Origin: Maratus speciosus
Taxonomy: Eukaryota; Arthropoda; Arachnida; Araneae; Salticidae
DNA length: 64,000 bases
Direction: 5' to 3'
NCBI GenBank assembly: GCA_963932465.1
Contig: OZ010786.1
Coordinates: 592,275,038 to 592,339,037, forward strand
How positions within the stretch are numbered: position 1 is the first letter of the stretch; each line of letters opens with the position of its first letter. A program made the translations under genes and the position numbers. Below the pieces are notes generated by a model, which did no database searches, was not told the DNA's origin, and saw only the letters and a list, made by a program, of their open reading frames with translations. Of the stretch, positions 11,160 to 21,660 are shown one piece after another.

Positions 11160-11357
11160 TAAACCCCTTAAACGGTTTGTTCGTACACCGCGCGTGCAAG
11201 AAGGGTTTACTCGTTACGTTACTAAAAGCTTTTAAACTGGATTATTTTATTTATTTAATGACAGACATATATTGATTATATAAGGAATTTAATTATTTTA
11301 CTACTGTAAAAGTGGCGTAATGTTCCTATATATAGTTTATTGAGACTAAAAAATTAA
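11160..11357. mobile_element. piggyBac-type MITE, family F, degraded copy
   Basis: Inverted relative to 49466-49690. Its left part carries CGTACACC and GGGTTTACTCGTTACG, matching the other copy's right end. Its right part carries GTAATGTTCC. TTAA is visible at 11354-11357; the left TTAA appears as ATAA. Very old. Confidence 0.5.
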
Positions 11358-11578
11358 ACTCAGATATGCATTTAAAAATTATTAATTAAGAATTGATAGA
11401 ATACTAAAAGCCGATACTTCGGCTTGAGAAAATTGATTAATTCATAAACAAATTACTTTGAAACGTTTTCGAACAACAGTGGCAACTTCAATAAATATAT
11501 TTTTTAATGCTTCTTTAAATTAAAATATATATATATATATTGGTTTCTGAGATTTCTAAATACTAAATTTAGAATGCT

Positions 11579-11786
11579 TTATCCCCTTGGGGACGAGCAA
11601 CACGCATACGTGCCGCATGAAGCGTTCAGAATCCTTGTTCTTCCTCACCAGTAAAATTTTACTGTAAAATTTGCCTTATTTAATCAGCGCATTTTCTCGA
11701 TTCAATAAGACACAAATTTCTGTTTTTAAAAAACGGTGACAAAATATTAAAAATTTCGTAAAAGGCTCCCGTCCCGAAGGGGTTAT
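11579..11786. mobile_element. piggyBac-type MITE, family B, with TTAT at both ends
   Basis: 208 bp. Ends are TTATCCCCTTGGGGACGAGC and CCCGTCCCGAAGGGGTTAT. The flanking tetramer is TTAT on both sides rather than TTAA. Interior shares ACGTGCCG, CTCACCAGTAAAATTTTA and TTTTTAAAAAACGGTGACAA with the other family B copies. Confidence 0.85.
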
Positions 11787-12546
11787 GGAATCATGATAAA
11801 ATGGGTGAGGTTATTTATTGTATATTTTCATTCTTGTTTTTAATAATATATTCTTGTAGATTAAGAATGATTTGTCTTTTTCTTAAGTAGATAAAATATT
11901 CCTGGATTAATGCTAAAAATAAGCAATGATTATAAAACTTTTTTATAATGTATAATTTTCATGAAAGTTGCTTAAACCTATTACATACTCCTACTATATT
12001 CAAATAAAAGGTAAATGCATTAAAGGCCACATGTTAATGCAGTTTTTAAATTACGATATTTCATTTTGTATAATTGAATACGTGCAAAAAATATTTCATC
12101 CGTGTAAAGTACTTAGTGATAATGTTAATTCATACCTTTAAAGTACCGTGTATGGCGGCGTATATCGCTCAGTCCAAACAGACATATTTAAACTAGTGTT
12201 GGGTATAATGAATGATTTTACTATTCGAATGAAATATTCGGCCATGCACAAAAGCATAGCTTCCAATCTTTGATTTTTTTAAATTCGATTTCTACCAGAA
12301 ATTGTGTATCGAAAAAGAATATTCTTATTTTAATTAGAATTTATAGAAGAATCTTATAAAAAATTCTGTTTATCTTTAAAATTTCTGAAGATAATTTATT
12401 AAAAAATTACAAAGGATAGTAACTAGGCTTTTGTCTCTTTTCTTTTTTACAAGACTTCTGGTTGTGTTTGATTACAAAATATATATAGTAGTACCTCGAG
12501 TTACATCACACCGCATTTACGTCCTCTGGAATGGAAAAAATGTTCC

Positions 12547-12979
12547 TTAACCCATTAACAGTGACATTTGTTTTCTTACAAAAAAAATTAAAAATGGGGC
12601 TGGACACCACTTTTTCCATACTAAAATATTTACCTTACTTAACCCCTTGGGGCGAACGACACGTATACGTGCCGTATGAAGAGCCCAGAATCCTTGTTTT
12701 TTCTCACCAGTAAAATTTTATTGTAAAATTTACCTTAGTTAATCAGCGCATTTTCTCGATTCAAGAAGACACAAATTTTTGTTTTTAAAAAACGGTGACA
12801 AAAGATTAAAAATTTGTCATAAAAGGCTCCCGTCCCGAAGGGGTTAATCGAAAAATGTCTGACAATCAATAAAAAGAAATTTATAGTTACAAATTAGTGG
12901 TATCAAAATGCTTTTAATACCGAAGCCAGCAAAGTGTTCTTGCCTAAATCCAGTTCGGGACACACTGTTAAGGGGTTAA
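12547..12979. mobile_element. piggyBac-type MITE, family F, split by another MITE
   Basis: TTAA at 12547-12550 and 12976-12979; ends TTAACCCATTAACAGTGAC and GACACACTGTTAAGGGGTTAA. The two halves, joined at the inner TTAA, align with 49466-49690 through CTAAAATATTTRCCT, TCGAAAWWTGTCTGMCA and AAATTAGTGGT. Confidence 0.8.
12639..12847. mobile_element. piggyBac-type MITE, family B, nested in a family F MITE
   Basis: 209 bp with perfect TTAA at 12639-12642 and 12844-12847; ends TTAACCCCTTGGGGCGAACG and CCCGTCCCGAAGGGGTTAA. It carries ACACGTATACGTGCCG. It is the innermost, youngest element of this nest. Confidence 0.9.
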
Positions 12980-13531
12980 TTAAGACGCACTTTGAACTTT
13001 TTTGAACACTTTTGGTTCTAAGAAGGGAAACTATTACCCGGCAATCAAATGATAGTGACAAATAAATTAAAGAAAACTCACTAGAAAAAGCGTATGAAAC
13101 TCACTCTGATATTACAAAAATTTTCTAAGAGAAAAAAAAAAAATGTCGGTTCGAACTTCATTGCAAGATTCTTTCACATTCTCAGACTCTAACGGGTCAG
13201 CTAGAAGAACAACAAATTGTAGGTTAACAACTTATTGATTTCTTGTATTGAAAACGCGTTTTTTTGCTAATTTTAAATGTATGCAACATAATCCCTAAAT
13301 GCAACAGAATATGTTCGTGAGATTTTGGAAATTTTTTATTACTTATCCTTTTTGCTACCTTACTTATCCTTTTATCTAAATATACCTCGACATACGTCGT
13401 TTTCGACTTAGTCGCTAGTTGGAACGAATTGCTCACGTAAATCGAGGTATTACTGTACAAACATTTTAAATGCTGCTTTTGCGCATGCCCGAGTGATCCA
13501 TTCGAATTGTAAAATCATTCATTCTTCTTAT

Positions 13532-14450
13532 CAGTAATTTAAACCCAGAAATTTTACTTCTTCAAAAAGAATAATAAATTACTGTGAAGTAATGAGTTTA
13601 TGGTAAAAAATAATTGTTTAAATTGTGTGTTATATGCCAAGAGTATACGGTAAATTTAATTCAGCCTACAGTTTCTTTACAGCTTTTAAATAATTCAAAA
13701 TAATACTTTCATAAATTATATTTATATAGAGAACTGTTCTTTTTTGTATCCGATAAGATAGTAGAAATTATTTATGTGGGAGACCGGGTTATCATAATTT
13801 ATTTAACGCAGAATAAATACTTAAAACTACTCAATGTTTCTCAATTCTAATCGCTCATAACAACGATACAGTAATAAAATTTATTCAGCAAATATATTAA
13901 TTTATTATGAAATATTTTATTTACAGATAATTATTGATTTTTTTTTAAAATATGGATTAAATAAAAGTACGATTTTTTTAAATGTAATCATTTCAAAGGA
14001 TTGTTATTTTAAATGTAAATGATCATCATTAAAAAAGTCATTTACTTTTTTTATAATCGTAATGTTTTGCAAAAAGTTTTGTAATGAGTGAACGGTAAAA
14101 GATGATTATCATTATCAAACGATGAGCGAGTTCTAATGGATTTTTTTTTTATTTATTTATTTTTTTTTCGAAGACAGTTTTAATACTTTGAATTTTTTTA
14201 AAGGTATTTCTTTAACGATAGTTTAGAAAATACCGATAATTATTAGTATTATTTTACTTTGAGGGTTAATATCACTACCAAAAGTAATAAAAAACTTTTC
14301 TTATGACGCACGTTTTATATTTCTCTGTATATGGTGTTTACAGCGTAATTATTTTCTTACTGTCTCATTATGGAATTTTTTTACAGAATTATTTATCAAA
14401 TTGAAACCAAACTAAAAATGTATTTTAAATTAATTTATTAATTCATATAC
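13532..14450. other. AT-rich sequence, nothing recognised
   Basis: Only T-rich tracts and short direct repeats. No supportable coding frame. Confidence 0.5.
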
Positions 14451-14454
14451 CGTA

Positions 14455-14690
14455 GACATTCTCTAATCCGGCATCCTATGGTCTGACATGCTGGATAATT
14501 CGGCACGACTTTCGGAAACACAACTGAATCGAGAAGAAATAAAAGAGTGGAAGAAACAGATCTGGATGAGGCGACAGAGACAATTTTGACAGATGTAGCC
14601 ATCATTCAGAGTGTTATCATCCCAACAGATCCCAAAGACGTTGACTCTGATGAAGATGGTGTTTTTAGTGCTTTTATCTTTTTAATTTAA
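14455..14690 (+). pseudogene. pogo/Tigger transposase C-terminal remnant with its terminal repeat
   Basis: 14455-14510 resembles a Tigger terminal repeat (TAGACATTCTCTAATCCGGC). It is followed by an open stretch, 14532-14687, that reads RRNKRVEETDLDEATETIL, then TDVAIIQSVI and DSDEDGVFSAF before TAA at 14688-14690. The acidic DSDEDG tail is typical of the C-terminus of Tigger/Jerky-type transposases. The DNA-binding and DDE domains are absent, so this is an internally deleted derivative. The other terminal repeat was not located. Confidence 0.55.
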
Positions 14691-15170
14691 TGTAATCTAA
14701 CGTCTGTTATTTTGAAAAAAAAATAAAATATATTTAACTATGAATGTATTCAGACGTAGTCCTTATGCTTATATGAAAGACAATTAATTAATTTGTTAAC
14801 ATTTTATACGAAACATTATTACTAATAAAATGTTCATTATCGATGGAAAAATAAGTACTGTTTATAAAACTTTCCCAACATATATTATTTTATCTTAAAA
14901 ATTTCAGTTTTAGAATCATGTGCCTTCAACGTGTATGTTTCACAAAGCGGTATTTTAACTTTATTATAATTCATTTCATAAACAGAATAAATCAGAAACA
15001 ACGGAAATATTTTCTCGCCACAAACTAATTTATTGGTTAGCGAAATTTTTATCCTTGCTCACGGAAATGTTTGTTTAAATTAATTTAAATTTTTCTATTC
15101 GTTTTAAATTATATGCTTAACTTTTCTATGCAAAGCTTTTATTTTTATTTATCAGTAAAAATTCCTGATT

Positions 15171-15196
<26 letters not shown>
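15171..15196. repeat. (TA)n microsatellite
   Basis: About 13 TA units. Similar runs occur near 15835-15857 and 16264-16286 inside repeat Q. Confidence 0.95.
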
Positions 15197-15201
<5 letters not shown>

Positions 15202-15760
15202 ATGAAAAGAAATAAAAGAAAGCATTTTCATAAAAATAAACCAATTTACTTTGTTTTATTTTCTTTTATTTTATGCAAAAAACAAATCACGTTTGAACGA
15301 AACAGAAAAGATTTATATTAAGCAGAGGTTATTTTAAAAATAGTTTTCTCTAACGGTGAACATTAATGGGTGAATCTCTCGCTTTAATAATTTATTTCTG
15401 CTTATGACACTGTGCATAGTTGGAGGTTTATAATAATTGTTTATCATTATTACATAAGGAAGAGGCAGAGAGTGTGTTTTACGGTAACACTTGTTTTAAT
15501 GATACAAATTAAGGGTCCTGCAAATAATCGGGTAGACCAATTTTACTGGACCCGAGCCGACGTGAAGATGTTTCTTTTAAAGATCTTTTGATGATTATTC
15601 TTTTTTGTGGGTCGGGTTTGTGTCAAATTTACTTTAAATGTTTCGGGTTCGGGTCTATTTAGGGGTGGGTTTTAACTCTTGCGGTTCGAGGTCGTGTTGA
15701 TCCAAATTCTTCAATGCAAATCCGGATTATTTTTAAAATGTAAAATTATGTATATTTGAA

Positions 15761-16790
15761 TATTAAGGTAAATGCATTAGTAAGGGCCAATTAAGGATAT
15801 TTATCTAATTATATTTAAAGTTTTAGTTAATTCCAATATATATATATATATATATAGTAATAACCTCAATACATCAGAAAAAAACATTCAATATATTCTT
15901 CGGGGGTAAAAATGACCTTTCTGTATGCTCCATTAGTGGGCCTAGTAAATTTCTGATGTGTGAATCGTTAATTTCTCAGCTTATCCAACAAAGTATTTAT
16001 AATGTAACAAAGTATAAGAGTATAAGAGAGTAACCTTGCCATTAAACTGCCATTAAACATTGTCATTATTATCTGCCATTTAAGAAGCAATACATTTCTA
16101 AAAGAAAAAAAAATTGACCTTCAAAATCTATAACTCTTGGTATCTACGTGAATAGATTATGTTTTCTTCAAATATTTATTTCAATACACGAGTAAACACA
16201 CCAGTCGTGGGCTACTTACGGACATTTTTCTAATTATTATTAAAGTGTTAGTGAATGCCAAAAGATATATATATATATATATATATTTAATCTAGTCCCA
16301 AACTTTATGTATCAGAATAAACATTCAAAGTTTTAAAATATACTCTTCGAAAAAAATGCAAAGTAAAAAATATTACCTACCTCTATTCTCCAGAAGTTGG
16401 CCTAGTAAATTTCTGTTGCAACAATCTTTAAGTTTTCGGGTTGTCCAACAATTTTTTTACAACGTAATAGAGTATATAAACAGTAGTTTAATTTAAAATA
16501 AAACATAATAGTAAAGATACATTGTTTTAAATAAAAACTTATATCTTAATGAAATCTCTAAGAATTTGCCAAAAAATCTGTTTGTGAAGGCACACTTGAA
16601 AATAAAGAATTGTACCAGCAGAAAACAAACGCTTTATAGAAAGTTAACATTTAAGGATGTTATTCAATCAAATTTCAACCAGTCGTTTTCAAGAAATTCA
16701 TATTGGGATTGATTTTAAACTTTAAAAATTAGTGGCCCGCTACCGGTACGTGGCCCTCTATAGGTGCATTTAACTTACGTAGGTGTGCAT
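15761..16790 (+). repeat. Dispersed repeat Q, plus-strand copy with an internal tandem duplication
   Basis: The segment 16030-16790 matches 40265-40950 in inverse orientation over almost its whole length, with blocks such as TTAAATAAAAACTTATATCT and GGCCTAGTAAATTTCTG. The part 15761-16020 is a diverged tandem copy of 16190-16460. Outer ends AAGGTAAATGCATTAGTAAG and (reversed) GTAAGTTAAATGCACCTATA resemble each other, so it may be a TIR element. A lone similar end lies near 12010. Confidence 0.65.
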
Positions 16791-17122
16791 GTGTTTATTT
16801 TTACGCCATAAAGGTAAAATTGATATCGGAGATATAATTATAGACTTTGGATATACCTTTGGATAGACCTTTTGGATATACTAACTCTATTGCTACACAA
16901 AGACTCCAAGAATTATTTACTTCCGGCTTCGGAATTAAGGAGTGTATGTATTTAAATAATGCACACACGCCGATAAATTATTAATTATGAAGTATTTAAC
17001 ATGAACGTGATCTAAAAAAATATATATTATTTACTACTCATAAATGTTCTTGTGTGAGAAAAATAAATCAGCAAATCAAATATTTTTCAACTTCATCTAT
17101 TCTTAAAAGATTACCATAATCA

Positions 17123-17530
17123 TTAACCCAAGAGCAGTGTTGCCAGATTGGGGATTTTTTTAAATTCAGATTATTTGACTGTCACCACTTTTTTAAAATA
17201 GTATAATTCAGCTTATTTTTCAGAATTTTCAATCTGTGTTTAAACAGGCCGAATATTTCTATTTCAAAAAAGCGGTGACAATCAACAATCTGGGGACAAC
17301 AAAGTCCCCAATCTGGCAACACTGCCCAGGAGAACGTGCGACGGGCCTGGGAGACTCGGAGCGCGTAAGGTTTTTTACAATTGTCACCACTATTTTTTAA
17401 AAGTAATCTTCAACTTCTTTTATCGCAAAATTGTCTCCGATGAAATAAAGTCACGATTATTCTTTGTATTTATTGGTGACAAAGTAAAAATCATTCATAC
17501 CCTGTGCATGCGCGCGTTCTCACGGGTTAA
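17123..17530. mobile_element. TTAA MITE interrupted by a hAT MITE
   Basis: TTAA at 17123-17126 and 17527-17530. When 17135-17324 is removed, the left end reads TTAACCCAAGAGAACGTGCG and the right end reversed reads TTAACCCGTGAGAACGCGCG, a good inverted pair. Confidence 0.78.
17135..17324. mobile_element. hAT-type MITE with an 8-bp target duplication
   Basis: 190 bp. Ends are CAGTGTTGCCAGATTGGGGA and the perfect reverse complement. Flanks are CCCAAGAG on the left and CCCAGGAG on the right, an 8-bp duplication with one change. Interior TTTAAATTCAGATT and AAAAAGCGGTGACAATCAA are shared with the copies at 51409 and 51941. Confidence 0.9.
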
Positions 17531-17644
17531 ATAAATACATGCCACTGTGGTCCGACGCTTTTGCATTGAAATCATTGAGATTATTTGCTGATACATTTTT
17601 TCATTCATTTTAAATAACTGCAATTTTGAATGAAACAACGTGTC

Positions 17645-17852
17645 TTAACCTTCCGTCTACCAGACGGGTCCATTGGACCCGACATGTACATTCAAAATAT
17701 TTATTCAAACCAGAAATTTCTTCAAAACAAACTAAATGTATAAATCAGACAATAATAAGTTAAATAAACAAATTAAATAGTTTTAAGTAAAAATTCTGGT
17801 GTAGAATGTTTTTATAAAACTTGAGTAAAATTTCCGGTAGTTCTAGGGTTAA
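17645..17852. mobile_element. piggyBac-type TTAA MITE, family A, diverged copy
   Basis: TTAA at 17645-17648 and 17849-17852. The interior TTAAGTAAAAATTCTGGTGT and TTTTTATAAAACTTGAGTAAA match family A. The left end is changed to TTAACCTTCCGTCTACCAGA. Confidence 0.78.
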
Positions 17853-18496
17853 AGAAATGTGTGTGTGCATTGTCAAAAGTCTGTCTCGGAACATTTCAAA
17901 TTATAACACATTCATCGTTGGGAGTTTTGTATGTACGTAGAAAAATGTATGTTGAAGTTAGAAATAAAATATATGATAATAGAATGGATTGAAAATAATC
18001 TAAAATGCACATAGATAGTGAAAATTAAAGACATTTCATTTTTTAAAAGAAATCATGTATTTTTATTTGATTATTTGTACTGAAACTTTTGTAAAACTTC
18101 AGAATCTCAAGCAATGAATTAGTTGTTGGCATAAGACAGGAAAAAGAAATAAATTACACTTTAAAAGCCTTACCAAAAGAAGTACGCCCAGAATACTAAT
18201 CATTGCTGATTCATTTCCAGTTAGCCGAAAATTCTTTGACGGAAAAACATTTCAGAGAAAAACAGAACTATCCCATTACCTCAAAATCTTCTGAAAGTGA
18301 AAGATTTTCACTAATAGTATAAATGCATTAAACCTGTTTGATTATGTTTTGTTAAATTAAAACTATGTTTGTTTTGATAAATTTGATTATTGAAAGTTAA
18401 TTTTACGAAAGCAGTGATAAGAATTTATATTATAAAGCGAAAACCTGTCTGTCATTAATGCTATTTTAAAAATAACACTAGATGTTGTGATGTGCA
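17853..18496. other. AT-rich sequence, nothing recognised
   Basis: No frames, TIRs or RNA-like motifs seen. Confidence 0.5.
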
Positions 18497-19638
18497 CAGG
18501 GTTCGTTGATATTTATCAATGGATATATATCATGATATATATCTTGATATATATCCGATATTTATTTTTAAAATATCAAGATTTTTGATATTTTCGATAT
18601 TTTCAAATTCTTGATATTTATTTTCAAAATATCAAGATGTTTGATATTTTGTATGTTTGATATTTATTTTCAAAATATCACCATGTGAGATAATTTTGAT
18701 ATTTTCCACATTCAAAGCAAGTGTAAATGAAATTTCCACATGTTATTGACTGTATCATTCTATAGATAATTTACTTTTGCCTTTGGCAGTAACTTTTTTA
18801 GGAAAAGAAGAAAAAGAATCTTTTCCAAGCTTTATGTTTGAAACTTTTATTTTTAAATGTAGAACTAATAATTATGTTAGACAGTTAATTCAGAACAGCC
18901 ATTGAAAGATAAAATGTAATTTTGATATAATTCTTTATATACAGCCAGAGTTCGTTGATATATATCAATGGATATATATCCAATATTTATTTTCAAAATA
19001 TCAAGATTTTTGATATTTTCATATTACTTGAAATTTATTTTCAATATATCAAGATGTTTCATATTTTCTGCATTTGATATTTATTTTCAAAATATGAATG
19101 TGTGCAAGTTATATTTGATATTTTCTGTCGTAATTCGTAATATTTCAATGTAAATGAAATAAATTTTCAACTGTTATTGACTATGAATCTGTATATAAAG
19201 AACTTTTGTCTCTTCTGGATGTGACTGTTTTAGCCAAAAAAGAAAATAAATATTTTTTGAAGCTTTAGATTTGAAGCTTTTATTTTTAAAATGTTGAACT
19301 AATAATTATGTGGGAAATAATTAATTCAGAACAACCATTGAAAGATGAACTGACTAACTTAAATAAGCAGTTATATACAGTTTCATTAGAAAGGAATCTT
19401 TTCTCATGTTTTGGTCCAGTTTAGTTTAAACTATGCAACATGCTAGAAAATACGAAATAAGATATTTTATACTTACATTTATGTTAAAATTTTTCAATTA
19501 AAAGAACCTTTTTGTATTTAAAATTTGATTTTTTTTTATACTTGATCTTGATACTGAATCCTATAGTTTATATATATATATATATAAAGCAAATTGTTAC
19601 TGTTTTCAATTAGTTCATCTTCAATTTTGTTCTAAGTG

Positions 19639-19674
<36 letters not shown>

Positions 19675-19896
19675 AGAAAATAAAAAGAAAAATGCATTTT
19701 TAGAATATTCTTTGATTAAGTTTTCATGTTAAGTGCAATATATTTTAGTTTCTAATCTATATTATGCTTGAAAACATTTATTATCAGCGGTAAGTTGGCT
19801 GCTTTGAAAATATCGGATATATATCGAAAATATCGGATATATATCAAAATATCGGATATTTTTGATATTTTCGAAAATATGACATTTACGAACCCT
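18497..19896. mobile_element. CAGGGTTCGT-ended element rich in GATATATC, with internal tandem duplication
   Basis: The left end CAGGGTTCGTTGATATTTATC and right end (reversed) CAGGGTTCGTAAATGTCATA bracket 1.4 kb. Two tandem copies of about 450 bp (18497-18945 and 18946-19390) share GTTCGTTGATAT, ATATCAATGGATATATATC and AACTAATAATTATGT. The first 180 bp of each, and 19807-19880, are dense in GATATATATC and AAATATC. A hAT class is possible, but no 8-bp duplication is visible. Confidence 0.65.
19639..19673. repeat. Poly(A) tract
   Basis: Run of 35 A inside the GATATATC element. Confidence 0.95.
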
Positions 19897-20204
19897 GGAA
19901 ATTTCACTTCGAAACATCGCATTAATTGAATTTTGATAATTACATTCAAAGCAAGGCTCGATTACCGTATATGAAAACTAGTGTTTTAGCATAGAAAATT
20001 TCGCAATGCAGTAGAATCTCGATTATCCGAAGTAATTAGGACCGACCATCTTTCGGAAAATCGAGAATGCTTCAATTTTAAAATTAAGGAGAAACCTGTG
20101 CAATGTTTCTTATTATGGTAACAAATGCTTAATAAAAATAAAGTAATAGCAAAATAGAACCAAGAATAAATTACCTGAATTTCAATTTTGAAATTAAGTA
20201 CCTT

Positions 20205-20545
20205 TTACATATATCACAAGAGTTTGAAAAAATGTTAGATGTAAATTTCAAACTGGGCGAAAAATGTCTGGACCAGGAATAGAACCAGGGATCTCCTGGA
20301 TGAAGCCGCCTATGCTCTACCATCTGAGATATCCCGGACGAATCTGGCGGAACTTTTTCACCCAGCTAACCTTAATGATTATAGCATCTGGTCTGAAACC
20401 TGGTTCAGCTCAACAGAATAAATCACAGGTAATGGAACTCATGAAATCGCGAGATTCGCAATAACACTAGATTAATTTTAACACATTTAGTCTAATTGGT
20501 AAATAAGAATAATTGTGAATAATTGTATAAATAAGAATAATTAGA
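20205..20545 (-). repeat. tRNA-derived composite repeat, copy 1
   Basis: The minus strand holds a tRNA-like core at 20266-20339 beginning GTCCGGGATATCTCAGATGG (A-box-like), with GGTTCTATTCC in the B-box position. It is preceded by about 180 bp with GTTCCATTACCTGTGATT and followed by TTTTTCGCCCAGTTTGAAAT. The unit boundary carries GTGTTAAAATTAATCTAGTG. It forms a large imperfect palindrome with copy 2. Confidence 0.75.
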
Positions 20546-20552
20546 ATAATTG

Positions 20553-20853
20553 TGTTAAAATTAATCTAGTGTAATTACGCATCCAGCGATTCCTAGAGTC
20601 CCATTACCTGTGATTTATTATGTTGAGCTGAACTAGGTTTCAGATCAGATGCTATAATCATTAAGGTTAGCTGGGTGAAAAAGTTCCACCAGTTTCGTCC
20701 GGGATATCTCAGATGGTAGAGCACTGGCGGCTTCAGCCAGGAGATCCCTGGTACGAATCTTGGTCCGGACATTTTTTCACCTGTTGGAAATTTACATCTA
20801 ATATGATTTATTTACCAATTAGAATAATTGGGTTAAAATCAATCTAGTGTTTG
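20553..20853 (+). repeat. tRNA-derived composite repeat, copy 2, bounded by direct repeats
   Basis: The core 20697-20770 (74 nt) folds as a tRNA: acceptor GTCCGGG with TCCGGAC, D-arm around CTCAGATGGTAGAG, anticodon stem CTGGC/GCCAG with a 7-nt loop, and a T-arm around GGTACGAATCT with a mismatched pair. The unit starts and ends with the same motif in direct orientation: GTGTTAAAATTAATCTAGTG at the left edge and GGGTTAAAATCAATCTAGTG at the right. This looks like a SINE-like tRNA derivative rather than a working tRNA. Confidence 0.75.
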
Positions 20854-20873
20854 AAAAAATATTTTGTTTCTTG

Positions 20874-21055
20874 CAGTTTCGATTGCCTTTGCTTTGAAGT
20901 TCTTACACGGAGTTTTTTAATATTATTAATTCATCATTATTACAGTCTTTATGCTGCTCCAGCGATGCCAAACCTTTTTCAAATCATTCAAAATCTTCTG
21001 AATTGCTAATTTGTTCGTTTTCTTTGTTCCATTCCGCAGCTTACGAGAGCTCAAA
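20874..21055 (-). pseudogene. pogo/Tigger transposase C-terminal remnant
   Basis: The minus strand reads EQISNSEDFE, stop, FEKGLASLEQHKDCNNDELI, then ILKNSV, stop, ELQSK. The acidic SEDFE and the CNNDEL helix region resemble the C-terminal tail of Tigger-type transposases. The two in-frame stops and the missing catalytic domain make it dead. It lies between the tRNA-derived pair and the right terminal repeat, as expected for a minus-strand transposase with a large deletion. Confidence 0.55.
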
Positions 21056-21434
21056 TTAAATTCAAAGGAACTCTAAGAAAATATCGAAAATATTTATATA
21101 TACACGTAGTTCGGAAAGGACAGCTTGCACACAAAGGATATGATTTTAAAAAAAAAAGTTTTAAAAATGGATTTCGGTTAAAAGAGGGTCTACTGTACTT
21201 ACAATATTTAAAATAATGTTTGCAATAAAGATCAGATTACAGTACATGGATACATTTAGAACTCAAACATAAAAAAAAAACTTAGGATAAAGCGTCAGTT
21301 ACTACTGTTACTAAATTTTATCACTCTGGCTTGGCAAGGGCAACTTTTTAAATAATAAATATAAATATTAATATGTATAATAATTAGAATATATATTTTT
21401 AGTAAATTTTAGAGATTTTTCTCTTTTATTTTGA

Positions 21435-21660
21435 ACTAGCAGACTATGCCCGCTACGCTGGTCTTTTTTTGCACACGAACCTTAAATCACACGAAATAAT
21501 GAATTTGATCTAATTTGACCTTATATTTTAAAGTAACATGGACCTACACCTGGAATGTCCTGTTGTACTATCTTATGCTTTGGACAAAATTTGGGCTATT
21601 CAGAAGAACTCTTTTAGTTTATCAGTTATAGTGGAGTCTGGTAGGGAATCAGGCAGTTAT
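21435..21660 (-). mobile_element. Possible Helitron 3' end, copy 1
   Basis: The minus strand ends GTAGCGGGCATAGTCTGCTAGT. CTAG followed by T is the usual Helitron 3' terminus, with a GC-rich preceding segment. The first ~220 bp resemble 25794-26020 (ACTAGCAGRCTATSCCCGCT, then a diverged TGGACCT region). The 5' end is not identified. Confidence 0.5.

Larger units (their letters stand above)
12486..13455. mobile_element. pogo/Tigger-type element remnant
   Basis: The left end TAGTAGTACCTCGAGTTAC and reversed right end CAGTAATACCTCGATTTACG are Tigger-like terminal repeats with TA on both outer sides (12484-12485 and 13456-13457). No transposase frame remains. Without its nested MITE it is about 540 bp. 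Confidence 0.7.
12194..13531. mobile_element. TIR element 'AATGAATG', copy B, outermost shell of a four-level nest
   Basis: The left end TATAATGAATGATTTTACTA and right end (reversed) AGAATGAATGATTTTACAAT continue into GCATGCGCAAAAGCA-type sequence on both sides. Interior matches copy A at 2014-2530. It contains the Tigger element 12486-13455, which contains the MITE 12547-12979, which contains 12639-12847. Confidence 0.65.
20009..21194. mobile_element. pogo/Tigger element carrying two tRNA-derived repeats
   Basis: The left end CAGTAGAATCTCGATTATCC and reversed right end CAGTAGACCCTCTTTTAACC are Tigger-type terminal repeats. TA follows the right end; TG replaces it on the left. A fragment of the transposase C-terminus remains at 20874-21055 on the minus strand. 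Two opposed tRNA-derived repeats fill 20205-20853. Confidence 0.75.

Noticed and set aside
15500..15700. GGGTCGGGTTTG and GTTCGGGTCTATTT sequence resembling the ends of some hAT elements
   Set aside because: No inverted partner or target duplication could be found, so it was not called.
20264..20464. 66-codon open stretch
   Set aside because: It is the antisense of the tRNA-derived repeat.
20697..20770. Functional tRNA gene
   Set aside because: The T-stem carries a mismatch, the anticodon loop lacks the usual T33, and the same sequence occurs in three repeat copies, so it is a tRNA-derived repeat.
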